DNA of 64,000 bases from the NCBI RefSeq assembly GCF_000189275.1, contig NZ_AEVT01000059.1, forward strand, positions 62,001 through 126,000, given 5' to 3'. Shown one piece after another: positions 46,744-55,766 of the stretch. The translations under genes were made by a program, and so were the position numbers. The notes under the pieces were generated by a model. It did not search any database. It was given only the letters and a program-made list of their open reading frames with translations, and was not told the origin of the DNA. Each line of letters begins with the position of its first letter. Position 1 is the first letter of the stretch. The DNA comes from Vibrio sinaloensis DSM 21326 (GTDB lineage Bacteria; Pseudomonadota; Gammaproteobacteria; Enterobacterales; Vibrionaceae).

Positions 46744-47349
46744 TATTGGATAAATATCATTGTTATAAGAATAGACGTGCACATGATCTACGATATAAAA
46801 CCTGAGTTAAAGTAGGGGATTTGCGTATTGTGACTGCGGTAAGTGTGAGTGTGATGTAAATGTGATGTGAGTGATGTGTAATCAATTTATTGGCGTAGCG
46901 CCAATTTTTCGTCCTACTGGAGTGGCTGAGCGAGGTCCTGGTTTTAGAGGCTGCCGGCGCGTATTTTGCCAAATAGGAAAATCATATTGATGGATGTTTA
47001 AGCAGTTGGATTATTCACCATTGCAATCGAACCTATGATGGCTAATATGAACTGTCCCATGTTGGGACGGCAGCAGAGGATTTGCTGTTTTCTATCAACG
47101 GATTGTCTAGCTGTATTGGACATAACCATGATTTTCAAAATCACATCACCAATTATCGAACCGACGGAAGGTTCGCCCCACAGTACTACTCGTAACCTGA
47201 TTGCTGTTATTCTTCAACCTCGCTATTTCTCTTCGCTTTTCTCCAGAGCTTTCTTCTTTAAAGCCCGCTATTCGTATTGTTTTTGATTGTTAGCCATCGC
47301 GCTAGGCACGCGCACATCTATTCAACATTCACAAACTAGATACGACATT
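46744..47349. other. Intergenic region between the chemoreceptor and the aromatic permease
   Basis: About 600 bases. Features: a GTCCCATGTTGGGAC hairpin (about 47051-47065), GAACC-loop-GGTTC (about 47157-47173), and a plus-strand frame 47035-47286 whose last 20 codons are rich in Phe and Tyr. No TyrR box is convincing. No terminator-like hairpin lies between that frame and the permease start. Confidence 0.45.
47128..47286 (+). CDS. Possible Phe/Tyr-rich leader ORF upstream of the permease
   Basis: A frame from ATG 47128 (ATGs at 47035 and 47038 are also in frame) to TGA 47284-47286. Its last 20 codons encode six Phe and three Tyr, with a run of three Phe codons. The stop lies 63 bases before the aromatic permease ATG. 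This composition recalls attenuator leader peptides, but no ribosome site and no terminator are seen, so it may be chance in a pyrimidine-rich region. Confidence 0.25.
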   Translation: MIFKITSPIIEPTEGSPHSTTRNLIAVILQPRYFSSLFSRAFFFKARYSYCF

Positions 47350-48504
47350 ATGAATACTAAACTCTTAGGGAGTTCCCTAATTATTTCCGGTACCGCACTG
47401 GGTGCTGGTATGCTTGCAATTCCAATGGTTTTGGCGCAGTTCGGTCTGTTGTTCGGAACCTTACTGATGATTTTTATCTGCTTCGGCACCACCTATGCTG
47501 CTCTATTATTGCTTGAAGCAACCATCAAGTCTGGGGGAGGGTTAGGTCTTAACTCAATCGCCCGTAAGACAATGGGCAAAGGTGGACAATTTTTTACTAA
47601 CGCATTGCTCTACGCTTTGTTGATCTGCTTGTTAATGGCCTACATTCTTGGCGCTGCCGATTTAGTCAGTCAACTGACAGCCAATATGGGTATAGAGCTA
47701 ACCGCTACCCAGAGCCAAGTTGCATTTACGCTGCTAGCGGGTCTGGTGATCGCTGGAGGAACGGGCATCATCGATAAACTGAACCGTGGACTGTTCTTTA
47801 TCATGATTGCGTGCCTTGCTCTGACCTTAACGTTCTTACTTCCTGATTTTAGCGCGGACAATTTGGTTCGTGTTACCAATCACGATCATATTGAATTGAT
47901 TAAAACCAGCGCAGTGTTGTTCACTAGTTTTGGTTTTATGGTCGTTATCCCATCTTTAGTGGCGTACAACCAAGAAGCGACTGATCGACAGTTGAGAAAT
48001 ATGGTGATCTTAGGTTCTATCATTCCTTTGGCTTGTTACTTGTGTTGGCTCTTTGCTGTAGTTGGTAATTTGAACCCTCAGCAGCTAGGTCAGCTACAAG
48101 GAGTCGGAGATTTGATTGCGGCGTTTGAGCACCATTCGAGTTGGATTGGCAGTCTACTTTCTGTGTTTACAGGGCTGGCGTTGTTGACCTCATTTTTTGG
48201 TGTCGCAATGTCGCTATTCAACCAAAATAAAGACATGTTCAATCAGAACAGAGCCGTGACATATGTCCTGACCTTCGTGTTACCTCTCGCAGGGTCGCTA
48301 TTGGCAGCAGACAAATTCTTAGCGGTTCTGGGTTACGCAGGAATCATCTTAGTGTTTCTCGCTGTATTTGTACCGCTGGCTATGGTTTACAAACTACGCT
48401 CAGCGAACACTGAATCTGAACGCTACAGCGCTGAAGGCGGCTCCATCATGTTGTTGTTTTCCGGTCTGTTTGGAGTGTTTCTTCTTGCTTCGCAAATGAT
48501 CTAA
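47350..48504 (+). CDS. Aromatic amino acid transporter (TyrP/Mtr family)
   Basis: 384 residues from ATG 47350, the first Met giving the family N-terminus MNTKLLGSSLIISGTALGAGMLAIP; eleven hydrophobic helices follow. The TALGAGMLAIP element near the start and GFMVVIPSLVAYN are typical of the hydroxy/aromatic amino-acid permease family. A proton-coupled importer of tyrosine or tryptophan in the inner membrane. TyrP or Mtr cannot be told apart reliably; tyrosine is somewhat favoured by length and start. Confidence 0.85.
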   Translation: MNTKLLGSSLIISGTALGAGMLAIPMVLAQFGLLFGTLLMIFICFGTTYAALLLLEATIKSGGGLGLNSIARKTMGKGGQFFTNALLYALLICLLMAYILGAADLVSQLTANMGIELTATQSQVAFTLLAGLVIAGGTGIIDKLNRGLFFIMIACLALTLTFLLPDFSADNLVRVTNHDHIELIKTSAVLFTSFGFMVVIPSLVAYNQEATDRQLRNMVILGSIIPLACYLCWLFAVVGNLNPQQLGQLQGVGDLIAAFEHHSSWIGSLLSVFTGLALLTSFFGVAMSLFNQNKDMFNQNRAVTYVLTFVLPLAGSLLAADKFLAVLGYAGIILVFLAVFVPLAMVYKLRSANTESERYSAEGGSIMLLFSGLFGVFLLASQMI

Positions 48505-48509
48505 ACAAA

Positions 48510-48537
48510 AAAGAGCCGCATAATTGCGGCTCTTTCT
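48510..48537. terminator. Bidirectional terminator
   Basis: AAAGAGCCGCA-TAAT-TGCGGCTCTTT, between the permease (+) and ldhA (-). Confidence 0.88.
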
Positions 48538-48547
48538 CTCTTCTTAT

Positions 48548-49546
48548 TTAGCGCTCAATCAGTTCATTTCCTGATGCATTACCAGCAAAAAACTGCTCAA
48601 TACTGTTGAGCGTTGTGGTGGCGATATTGTGTAATGCTTCATTAGTCAAAAATGCCTGATGACCTGTGAATAGTACGTTATGACAAGCAGATAGGCGACG
48701 GAATACATCGTCGACGATAATGTCGTTTGACTTGTCTTGGAAGAAAAGGTCTTTTTCATTGTCATAAACATCAAGACCAAGTGAGCCAATCTTACCTTTT
48801 TTCAACGCTTCGATTGCTGCGGCTGAATCCAATAACTTGCCGCGACTGGTGTTGATGATCATCACCCCATCTTTCATTTTGTTAAATGCCTGTTCGTTGA
48901 GGAGATGCTTGTTGTCTGCCGTGAGTGGGCAGTGGAGCGAGATAATATCTGCTTCGGCATACAGCTCATCCAGTGAACAGTACTTCGCGCCCAGCTCGAG
49001 CGCGTTAGGGTTTTCGTATGGGTCGAAGCAGAGAATATTCATGCCTAATCCTTTGAAAATACGCATCGCCGCGACACCAATTTTACCTGAACCAATCACG
49101 CCGATTGTCTTGCCATGGAAGTTGAAGCCAACCAGACCATCGAGCGAGAAGTTTGCATCTCGGGTGCGCTGATACGCCTTATGTAGACGGCGGTTAAGAC
49201 ACATCATCATCCCAACGGTATGTTCAGCAACGGCTTCTGGAGAATAGGCTGGAACACGTACAACTTGTAAGCCGAGTTCTCTTGCTGCCTCTAAATCGAC
49301 TTTGTCGAAACCTGCGCAGCGCATAGCAATGAGCTTAACGCCATTTTCGGCTAATTTTACTAATACTGGACGAGATAAATTATCGTTAACGAAAGCGCAC
49401 ACGACTTCACTGCCGGCGGCCATTTGCGCGGTTTTTTCGTTCAAGCGGAAGTCGTGGAAATGAAACTCAAAGTTAGATTGGGATTTAGCTTTGTTGAAGG
49501 AGTTTTCGTCGTAGTTTTTTGTACTGAAGAAAGCGATGTTGAGCAT
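48548..49546 (-). CDS. ldhA: D-lactate dehydrogenase (2-hydroxyacid dehydrogenase)
   Basis: 332 residues. NAD-binding GVIGSGKIGVAAMRIFKGLG (about 150-170), substrate-binding MRCAGFDKVDL, catalytic Arg in INTSRGKLLD, Glu in GLDVYDNE and His in FTGHQAFLT. Reduces pyruvate to D-lactate with NADH during fermentation. Starts MLNIAFFSTKNYDENSF like enteric LdhA. GTTATGC precedes the start; the ribosome site is a weak GAGGCAG. Confidence 0.95.
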   Translation of the reverse strand: MLNIAFFSTKNYDENSFNKAKSQSNFEFHFHDFRLNEKTAQMAAGSEVVCAFVNDNLSRPVLVKLAENGVKLIAMRCAGFDKVDLEAARELGLQVVRVPAYSPEAVAEHTVGMMMCLNRRLHKAYQRTRDANFSLDGLVGFNFHGKTIGVIGSGKIGVAAMRIFKGLGMNILCFDPYENPNALELGAKYCSLDELYAEADIISLHCPLTADNKHLLNEQAFNKMKDGVMIINTSRGKLLDSAAAIEALKKGKIGSLGLDVYDNEKDLFFQDKSNDIIVDDVFRRLSACHNVLFTGHQAFLTNEALHNIATTTLNSIEQFFAGNASGNELIER

Positions 49547-49689
49547 AACTGCCTCACTTAATAATCACGAATATCTAAGGCTAAATGTGACACACAACAC
49601 ACAAAATAAAAACGGTAAATAGAGTAAGGGTTTATGCTGGAAATGATTAGATAGGCGCAAGAATATACGCCTATCTCCACTATAGGTGA

Positions 49690-51297
49690 TTAGTTACCCC
49701 AAATTTGCGTGACAAACTCAGGATGATCGATGAATGGATTTCGGTTGCCTTGGAAATCAAACACGGCTTGGTTGCGCTCACGCTCTTTCAACGATACGGG
49801 ATCCTCTTTGTGCCAACGTTTAAGCATAGTCAGCAGCCAAGGTTCGAACACCGTGGTATTGGTTCCATCGAGAACGGCATCTGAGTTTGCACTGTTTTGT
49901 TCCCAGTTGGCGATGACATTTTCATAACGAGTGGCCATGTAGAAGTATGCGCGGGCAAAGTCACCTTTAAACTCGTCGACTGGCTCAAACACGGTGCCGT
50001 TGTAACCTAGGCTAGAACTTGCATCACCAAGTTTTGAACCATTACTGGATACGTACGTGCTTGAACCGACTTCTCCGAAAGGCCAGCTACTACGTTTGGC
50101 ATTAACGTATCCATCTGTGGCAAACAGGTGGTGTCCATCAGAGTTCATTGGCTCAACTTTGCCACCGAACCAGCTCTTAGGGAAAGAGTGCTCACGGTTA
50201 TAGCAATCGCCTTCTTTGCTGTACTGACCACATTGATCCGTTACTTTCACAAAGCGCGTGACATCGCCAGTTTCGGGCTTTTCTGAGTAGACATCGAGAA
50301 TCGAACCATCTTTGTCGTAGTAGTTATCAATGTCGGCATCTTTTACTAATGTCCAAATTGCACTGTAACCTTGAGATTGGTGATTATTGATGATGTTGTA
50401 CAGTGCCGTTTTTAACGCAAAGCCTGTTTTACCTGAAGCGGCTTGATAGTAGCCATCGGTAACCGGTGGGGTTGTCTCACCAAGAGTAAACGGATGAACT
50501 TCACTGTAGGTAAACTCACCACCTGATGCCAACGTTTGATTATTAAACGTGAGAACGTATGAGCCATTGCCCGATCGGCAACAGAAACCATCGCCGTATG
50601 TGTCGTTAATGGTAAATTGATACTCACCGTCAGTCAGGCAAAGGTTTTTTTCATAAGAGGTGGAATTCTCAAAGCCTGATTCAGACGTAACGATACTGTT
50701 ATTGCTGTCTTTAATCGTCCAACTGGTTTCTGAGCCGTACTGGTCAGTCGTTAGGGTTAGCTGTAACGAGTTATGCTGACAACTTGAAGTCGGTGGTTCG
50801 GTGGTTGGTGTCGGTTGAAAGTTATCTAAATAGACGATCTCTGAACCATCGAAGCCTGTTATATCGTAGAAGCGAACACCAACCTGAATCGTTTTATTGC
50901 TAGTCGCGGTATAGCTATGTGTGAGTTCTTGCCACTGGTTTGTTTTGCTTGGATCAGAATATCCTTGGTAACCATCAACAAACAGGCGCGCCTTTACTCT
51001 TCCTTCAGTGTGATAAACCGAAACGGAGAATGGATAGCTCTTTCCTTGTTCGACTGAGATGGTTTGCAGCAAATCGGTGTTGCTCTGTGTTGCTGTATTC
51101 ACGGTAACACCAGCAGACAAGCCGCCTGTTTTTATCGTGTCGCTTGTAGGTGCCAAGCTGATTCCAGAGTCAATTATTGACCAGCTTTCCGGGGTATTGC
51201 CATTCCACTGCTCGAAGTCACCGTTTTGGATTTGAGCGGTAGCAATAGGAGAGCAAAGCACTGCAAGTAAGGTTAGGTTTATTGTTTTTGTTGTCAT
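49690..51297 (-). CDS. Secreted endonuclease I family nuclease with N-terminal binding modules
   Basis: About 535 residues; MTTKTINLTLLAVLCSPIATAQ gives a signal peptide from 51297 (an ATG four codons upstream is possible). Residues about 22-145 look like a carbohydrate-binding-type jelly roll (NGDFEQWNGNTPESW). Residues about 150-265 form a Cys-containing proprotein/PKD-like module with DGEYQFTINDTYGDGFCCRSG. The C-terminal about 255 residues are endonuclease I (PF04231-like) with CYNREHSFPKSWFGG, SDGHHLFATDGYVNAKRSSWPFGEV and NPFIDHPEFV. Likely degrades extracellular DNA for nutrition or biofilm. Confidence 0.85.
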   Translation of the reverse strand: MTTKTINLTLLAVLCSPIATAQIQNGDFEQWNGNTPESWSIIDSGISLAPTSDTIKTGGLSAGVTVNTATQSNTDLLQTISVEQGKSYPFSVSVYHTEGRVKARLFVDGYQGYSDPSKTNQWQELTHSYTATSNKTIQVGVRFYDITGFDGSEIVYLDNFQPTPTTEPPTSSCQHNSLQLTLTTDQYGSETSWTIKDSNNSIVTSESGFENSTSYEKNLCLTDGEYQFTINDTYGDGFCCRSGNGSYVLTFNNQTLASGGEFTYSEVHPFTLGETTPPVTDGYYQAASGKTGFALKTALYNIINNHQSQGYSAIWTLVKDADIDNYYDKDGSILDVYSEKPETGDVTRFVKVTDQCGQYSKEGDCYNREHSFPKSWFGGKVEPMNSDGHHLFATDGYVNAKRSSWPFGEVGSSTYVSSNGSKLGDASSSLGYNGTVFEPVDEFKGDFARAYFYMATRYENVIANWEQNSANSDAVLDGTNTTVFEPWLLTMLKRWHKEDPVSLKERERNQAVFDFQGNRNPFIDHPEFVTQIWGN

Positions 51298-51470
51298 CGT
51301 TGTTCTCATTGGATTAATAAATCGATAACAAGATAGTGATTTGGCTGTTGTATGAATTTGATTAACCTCTCAGTTATTATGATTAATACTGATAGTTTTC
51401 ATAATTTTATGCTGAAGGTCTCACAATCAACAAGTGGGATGAATAAGGAAAAACGCATCGAGTAGAACCA

Positions 51471-51498
51471 AAAAAAGGAGCGCATAAGCACTCCTTTT
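51471..51498 (-). terminator. Terminator of sdaA
   Basis: On the minus strand AAAGGAGTGC pairs with GCGCTCCTTT (one wobble) and is followed by TTTTTGG. Confidence 0.8.
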
Positions 51499-51520
51499 GA
51501 TATTTAAATTGTGATGAAAA

Positions 51521-52882
51521 TTAGCAGATAACTTTCACTGCTAGGCCACCTTGAGAAGTCTCACGGTATTTCGCGTTCATGTCTTTACCTGTCTCTAGCA
51601 TGGTTTCGATAACCTTATCTAGAGAAACCGTAGGAGCAGAAGAGCGACGTAGAGCCATGCGAGTCGAGTTGATTGCTTTCACCGCAGCAATACCGTTACG
51701 CTCGATACATGGAACCTGAACCTGACCTGCAACTGGGTCACAGGTTAGACCTAGGTTGTGCTCCATTGCGATTTCAGCCGCCATACATACTTGCTCTGGG
51801 CTACCACCCATTAGCTCAGCAAGACCAGCCGCCGCCATTGAACACGCTACGCCAACTTCACCCTGACAACCAACCTCTGCACCAGAGATGGAAGCGTTAC
51901 GCTTGTACAGACCACCGATAGCGCCAGAAGCCGCAAAGTAGCGGATGTAGTCTTTCTCAGTGACCGTTTGGATAAACTTGTCGTAGTAAGCAAGAACAGC
52001 CGGGATGATGCCACACGCTCCATTAGTTGGTGCAGTCACCACACGGCCACCCGCAGCGTTTTCTTCGTTAACAGCGAAAGCGAACATGTTCACCCAGTCT
52101 ACAACAGACATAGGATCGTTGGTTGTTTTCTCCGACGTTAGAAGTTGCTGGCGAAGTGCCGCCGCACGGCGAGGCACACGCAGTGGACCCGGCAGAATAC
52201 CTTCTGTATTCATACCGCGATCCATACATTCACGCATGGTCTTCCAGATGTTAGCGAAGTAAGTACGAGACTCTTCATCAGAGTGCAACGCGGCTTGGTT
52301 TTTCATTACTAGCGTGCTGATAGAAAGACCGCTTTCCTTACATTGATTGACCAACTCTTCAGCGGTCGTGAATTCGTAAGGGGCTTTAACTGGATTCTCT
52401 TCTTCTTTACCGAAGTTCTCTTCATCAACGATGAAACCACCGCCGATCGAGTAATACGTCTTTGAGTACACTTTTTCGTCATTGATCCATGCGTGGATCT
52501 GCATGCCGTTCTCGTGCAGCTCTAGGTTAGTAGTATGGAAATTCATACCACCATCTTTTGGAAACGATACTGTGTGACAGTGCATGCCAACAGGAAGGCG
52601 TTCAGTTTCTTCTACGCGAGCGATAAAGCCCGGAATAGAGTCAATATCGACTTTTTCAGGAGTATTGCCAGCAAGACCCATGATGATTGCGATATCTGTG
52701 TGGTGACCTTTCCCTGTCAGTGATAGTGATCCATAAACGTCAACGGTAATTTTAGTGATGTCGCGCAATTTTCCCATTGAACGTAAATCATCAATAAATT
52801 CTTTACCCGCTTTCATTGGGCCTACAGTGTGTGAGCTTGAAGGACCAACGCCGATCTTATAGATGTCAAAAACACTAATCAT
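51521..52882 (-). CDS. sdaA: L-serine ammonia-lyase (iron-sulfur dependent)
   Basis: 453 residues. Deaminates L-serine to pyruvate. N-terminal [12 protein letters not shown] and C-terminal segment with the cluster Cys residues: GAVG..., [41 protein letters not shown], ending LAVKVIC. Needs a [4Fe-4S] cluster. Preceded by the serine transporter gene sdaC, in the same direction and 96 bases upstream, so the pair forms a serine-use unit. Confidence 0.97.
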   Translation of the reverse strand: MISVFDIYKIGVGPSSSHTVGPMKAGKEFIDDLRSMGKLRDITKITVDVYGSLSLTGKGHHTDIAIIMGLAGNTPEKVDIDSIPGFIARVEETERLPVGMHCHTVSFPKDGGMNFHTTNLELHENGMQIHAWINDEKVYSKTYYSIGGGFIVDEENFGKEEENPVKAPYEFTTAEELVNQCKESGLSISTLVMKNQAALHSDEESRTYFANIWKTMRECMDRGMNTEGILPGPLRVPRRAAALRQQLLTSEKTTNDPMSVVDWVNMFAFAVNEENAAGGRVVTAPTNGACGIIPAVLAYYDKFIQTVTEKDYIRYFAASGAIGGLYKRNASISGAEVGCQGEVGVACSMAAAGLAELMGGSPEQVCMAAEIAMEHNLGLTCDPVAGQVQVPCIERNGIAAVKAINSTRMALRRSSAPTVSLDKVIETMLETGKDMNAKYRETSQGGLAVKVIC

Positions 52883-52900
52883 ATCGATTACCTCAAAAGT

Positions 52901-52927
52901 AAGCCTCCCAAGGGGGATGGGAGGCTT
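52901..52927. other. Hairpin between sdaC and sdaA
   Basis: AAGCCTCCC pairs with GGGAGGCTT over nine bases. T-tracts on both sides are poor (plus TTATTATTAT, minus ACTTTTG), so it may be a partial terminator or an RNA stability element that sets the sdaC to sdaA ratio. Confidence 0.6.
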
Positions 52928-52978
52928 ATTATTATCGTTATATTCTTGGTTTAATCAGACTTTATAAAAGGGTCTAGA

Positions 52979-54232
52979 TTAAAGAGCGCCGTAGATTACA
53001 GAAGTAATTGCCGCAATACCACAGATTGCTGTGAAAATCTGTACAGGTGCAGAAGTTTTGTACTTAGCCATTGCTGGAACTTTCTGCATTGCGAATACAG
53101 GCATTAGGAACAGGATAGCGGCAATCATTGGTGCACCCATTGTTTCAATCATGCCAAGGATGCTTGGGTTAACGATAGCGACAATCCAAGTTGTTACAAC
53201 GATGAAGATTAGCGACGCTTTTTCAATCTTGCTTACTGGCGTTTCAGAGCGAGACTTGATTAGACCTACTAGACCTTCATGCGCACCTAGGAAGTGACCG
53301 AAGTAGCTAGAAGTGATAGCTGCGAATGCTACCAGCGGACCCATGTAAGAGATAAGTGGAGATTCGTGAACGTTCGCTAGGTAAGAAAGAACAGAGATGT
53401 TTTGCTCTTTAGCCATTGCTAGCTGCTCTGGAGACAGTGAAAGTACTACAGAGAATACGAAGAACATTACGAAACCCATTAGCATCATTGCTGCGCCACC
53501 AGTGATAGCGTCAGTTTTCTTAACTGCGTTGTCACCGTGAACGCGGCGTTGCTCTTTAGAGAACTGAGAGATTACCGGGCTGTGGTTGAATGAGAACACG
53601 ATGATTGGGATTGCTAACCAAACAACAGAAGGCATTGAAGACCAGTCTGGTGCAACAGACATCATTGAGCTGTTCCAATCAGGGATTAAGTAGAAAGAAA
53701 GCGCAAGTAGGATGAACACCAGTGGGTATACCAGTGCAGATGTCGCTTTCAGCATTAGCTCTTTACCAAACACTACGCCCGCAGTCATTGCAGCGATTAG
53801 CGCGCCTGAAAGTAGCGGACGTGGAATAGACTCCATACCCATTTGGTTTACTAGGAAAGAATCAACCGTGTTTGTGATACCAACACCGTAGATAAGTACG
53901 ATTGGGTAGATAGCGAAGAAGTAAGCAAAAGTGATGATGTTTGCGCCAGTCTTACCAAAATGTTCTTCAACAGTGTCAGTGATATCAGCATCAGGGTTTT
54001 TCGCAGAAAGTACGAAACGTGCAAGAGATTTGTGAGCGAACCAAGTCATTGGTGCCGCGATTAGAGCAAGGATAACTAATGGCCAAAAACCGCCAGCACC
54101 CGCTTTAATTGGAAGGAAAAGTACGCCAGCACCTACCGCAGTACCGAAAAGTGACAGACACCAGGTGAAATCCTTGTAAGTAAACTTACTAGGAGATTGT
54201 GCGGAAGAAACCGCAGAAGTATTAGTATTCAT
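52979..54232 (-). CDS. sdaC: Serine transporter (HAAAP family)
   Basis: 417 residues with eleven hydrophobic helices. The start SKFTYKDFTWCLSLFGTAVGAGVLFLPIKAG is typical of SdaC/TdcC-type proton-coupled serine or threonine permeases. The neighbouring sdaA supports serine as substrate. The 290-base leader upstream (54233-54522) has no recognisable operator or leader ORF; it is AT-rich. Confidence 0.93.
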   Translation of the reverse strand: MNTNTSAVSSAQSPSKFTYKDFTWCLSLFGTAVGAGVLFLPIKAGAGGFWPLVILALIAAPMTWFAHKSLARFVLSAKNPDADITDTVEEHFGKTGANIITFAYFFAIYPIVLIYGVGITNTVDSFLVNQMGMESIPRPLLSGALIAAMTAGVVFGKELMLKATSALVYPLVFILLALSFYLIPDWNSSMMSVAPDWSSMPSVVWLAIPIIVFSFNHSPVISQFSKEQRRVHGDNAVKKTDAITGGAAMMLMGFVMFFVFSVVLSLSPEQLAMAKEQNISVLSYLANVHESPLISYMGPLVAFAAITSSYFGHFLGAHEGLVGLIKSRSETPVSKIEKASLIFIVVTTWIVAIVNPSILGMIETMGAPMIAAILFLMPVFAMQKVPAMAKYKTSAPVQIFTAICGIAAITSVIYGAL

Positions 54233-54522
54233 TTTGTGATACTCATTTTTGGGAACAGGAAATAAGTCGGGTGCAATTTTGCATAAAAATCTTGCACAAA
54301 AAATAGATCTAAATCATGAATTGATTGGAGTTATAACATGATATGTCAAAAAGGGGTTTTTGGTCACGAAAATGCCGTGCTACTAGTGATTTATGCTAAT
54401 GCCTGGAATTACTTTTTCTAATGTTGCTCAAAAAAAGTTAGCGCTTGGTTGCAAGAAACCGTTTGCCTTATTGATAGGTAATTAAACTAATGTGAACAGA
54501 TATTGAACAAAATAAATATTTA

Positions 54523-55131
54523 TTAATATTGATGCATAATGTGTTTCTGCATTGCTTGAATAATTTGTGCCGTCATTCCCCAGATAAAATGATTCTGATA
54601 AGAAAGTCCAAACACGCGATGAGAGTAGTTCGCGACTTGGAACTGTTGGCTTCTCAGTTGCTTGCGGTCAAGAACAACAGAGGCGGGCACCTCGAAGACT
54701 TCGTCGACTTCATTCGCGTCAATACGTGTTTGATAACCACTGTCAATGAATGCTAAAAACGGTGTCACGCTGAATCGGCTGATCGTAATCAACTCTGGCA
54801 TTTGGCCAAAAATCGAGATCTTCTGATTGCTTATGCCTATCTCTTCATATGTTTCGCGTAGCGCCGTATTCGATAACGTTTCGTCTTCTACTTCGAACTT
54901 TCCTCCAGGAAAACTGACCTGACCAGGGTGGTGCTTAAGGTGTTTAGCGCGCTTGGTGAAAATGATGTTGAGTCCATTCTGTCGTTCGACAAAACCGATC
55001 AACACCGAGGCTTTTCTCAACGAGTCATTTTGCAGATGTGAGACGCGCTTTAGAGCCTCATGGTGATAGTCCACGGTTTGGTTTAGCTGAAAATTCTGAA
55101 TTAATCGATGTTTGTTTAGCTCAGTTAACAC
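54523..55131 (-). CDS. nudL: CoA pyrophosphatase (Nudix)
   Basis: 202 residues from GTG 55131. GGAG lies five bases upstream and earlier codons of the frame (to 55215) look unlike the family, so GTG is chosen. Nudix box GGKFEVEDETLSNTALRETYEEIG is present, with the CoA-family UPF0035-type block KHHPGQVSFPGG before it. Hydrolyses CoA to 4'-phosphopantetheine and 3',5'-ADP. In enterics it is next to pabB; here two NO-sensing genes lie between. Confidence 0.87.
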   Translation of the reverse strand: MLTELNKHRLIQNFQLNQTVDYHHEALKRVSHLQNDSLRKASVLIGFVERQNGLNIIFTKRAKHLKHHPGQVSFPGGKFEVEDETLSNTALRETYEEIGISNQKISIFGQMPELITISRFSVTPFLAFIDSGYQTRIDANEVDEVFEVPASVVLDRKQLRSQQFQVANYSHRVFGLSYQNHFIWGMTAQIIQAMQKHIMHQY

Positions 55132-55218
55132 GATAACTCCATGTCTTAATTTGAAAAACTTGTTCTTTTGGCTCATGCTCATTAAAGACCAATACATATA
55201 GCAAGGATAGCTCAAAAT

Positions 55219-55761
55219 ATGAAAGGAATAATCTTTACTGAATTCATGGACCTTGTCGAAGACAAGTTTGGGCTAGAAACATTAAACGAACTTTTGGATG
55301 CGGCCGGAGACGATGGTGTCTACACAACGGTTGGTAGTTACGACCACAAAAAGTTAGTCCAACTGATTGTTCAATTAAGTAAAAAAACGGGCATTCCTGC
55401 CGAAGACTTACAACGTGTATTTGGTCAAAGTGTTTTCAAGAACCTGCACGCTACTTTGCCAAAGTCCTCTAGTTTAGATAATTGCCAAACAACGTTTCAA
55501 TTTGTCAGGCTAGTTGAAGACTACATTCATATCGAAGTAAAAAAGCTCTATCAGGAAGCCAACCCACCTAAGTTTGATTTTATCTCTGAAACAGAAACAG
55601 CAATGGAATTTGATTACCGAAGTGCCCGATGCATGGCGCATGTTTGTTTGGGATTACTAGAGGGCTGTGCCGCTCATTTTGGCGAATCTATCGCGGTAGA
55701 GATGAAAAACCATGACGATCTAGGCAAGGACGTTCGTTTCAAAATAGCTTTAGTAGAGTAG
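55219..55761 (+). CDS. H-NOX haem nitric-oxide sensor
   Basis: 180 residues. Haem ligand His104 in VEDYIHIEVKKLY, conserved Pro117, and the YxSxR haem-propionate motif (Y133, S135, R137). N-terminal MKGIIFTEFMDLVEDKFG is typical. Binds NO with ferrous haem and controls a partner protein. Five bases separate its stop from the downstream hybrid kinase gene, so it is the kinase's sensor subunit. The distal pocket lacks an obvious Tyr at position 140 (M here), so NO rather than O2 binding is expected. Confidence 0.93.
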   Translation: MKGIIFTEFMDLVEDKFGLETLNELLDAAGDDGVYTTVGSYDHKKLVQLIVQLSKKTGIPAEDLQRVFGQSVFKNLHATLPKSSSLDNCQTTFQFVRLVEDYIHIEVKKLYQEANPPKFDFISETETAMEFDYRSARCMAHVCLGLLEGCAAHFGESIAVEMKNHDDLGKDVRFKIALVE

Positions 55762-55766
55762 GGATT

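Noticed and set aside
46763..46972. 69-codon minus-strand frame upstream of the chemoreceptor
   Set aside because: Basic, Ser/Thr-rich shadow composition, no ribosome site, overlaps the 5' extension of the receptor gene.
49651..49674. Hairpin ATAGGCG...CGCCTAT after the endonuclease gene as a terminator
   Set aside because: No T-run follows on the minus strand, so intrinsic termination is not supported.
54491..54510. Possible CRP site upstream of sdaC (TGTGAACAGATATTGAACA)
   Set aside because: Only the left half-site matches; the right half does not read TCACA at the required spacing.
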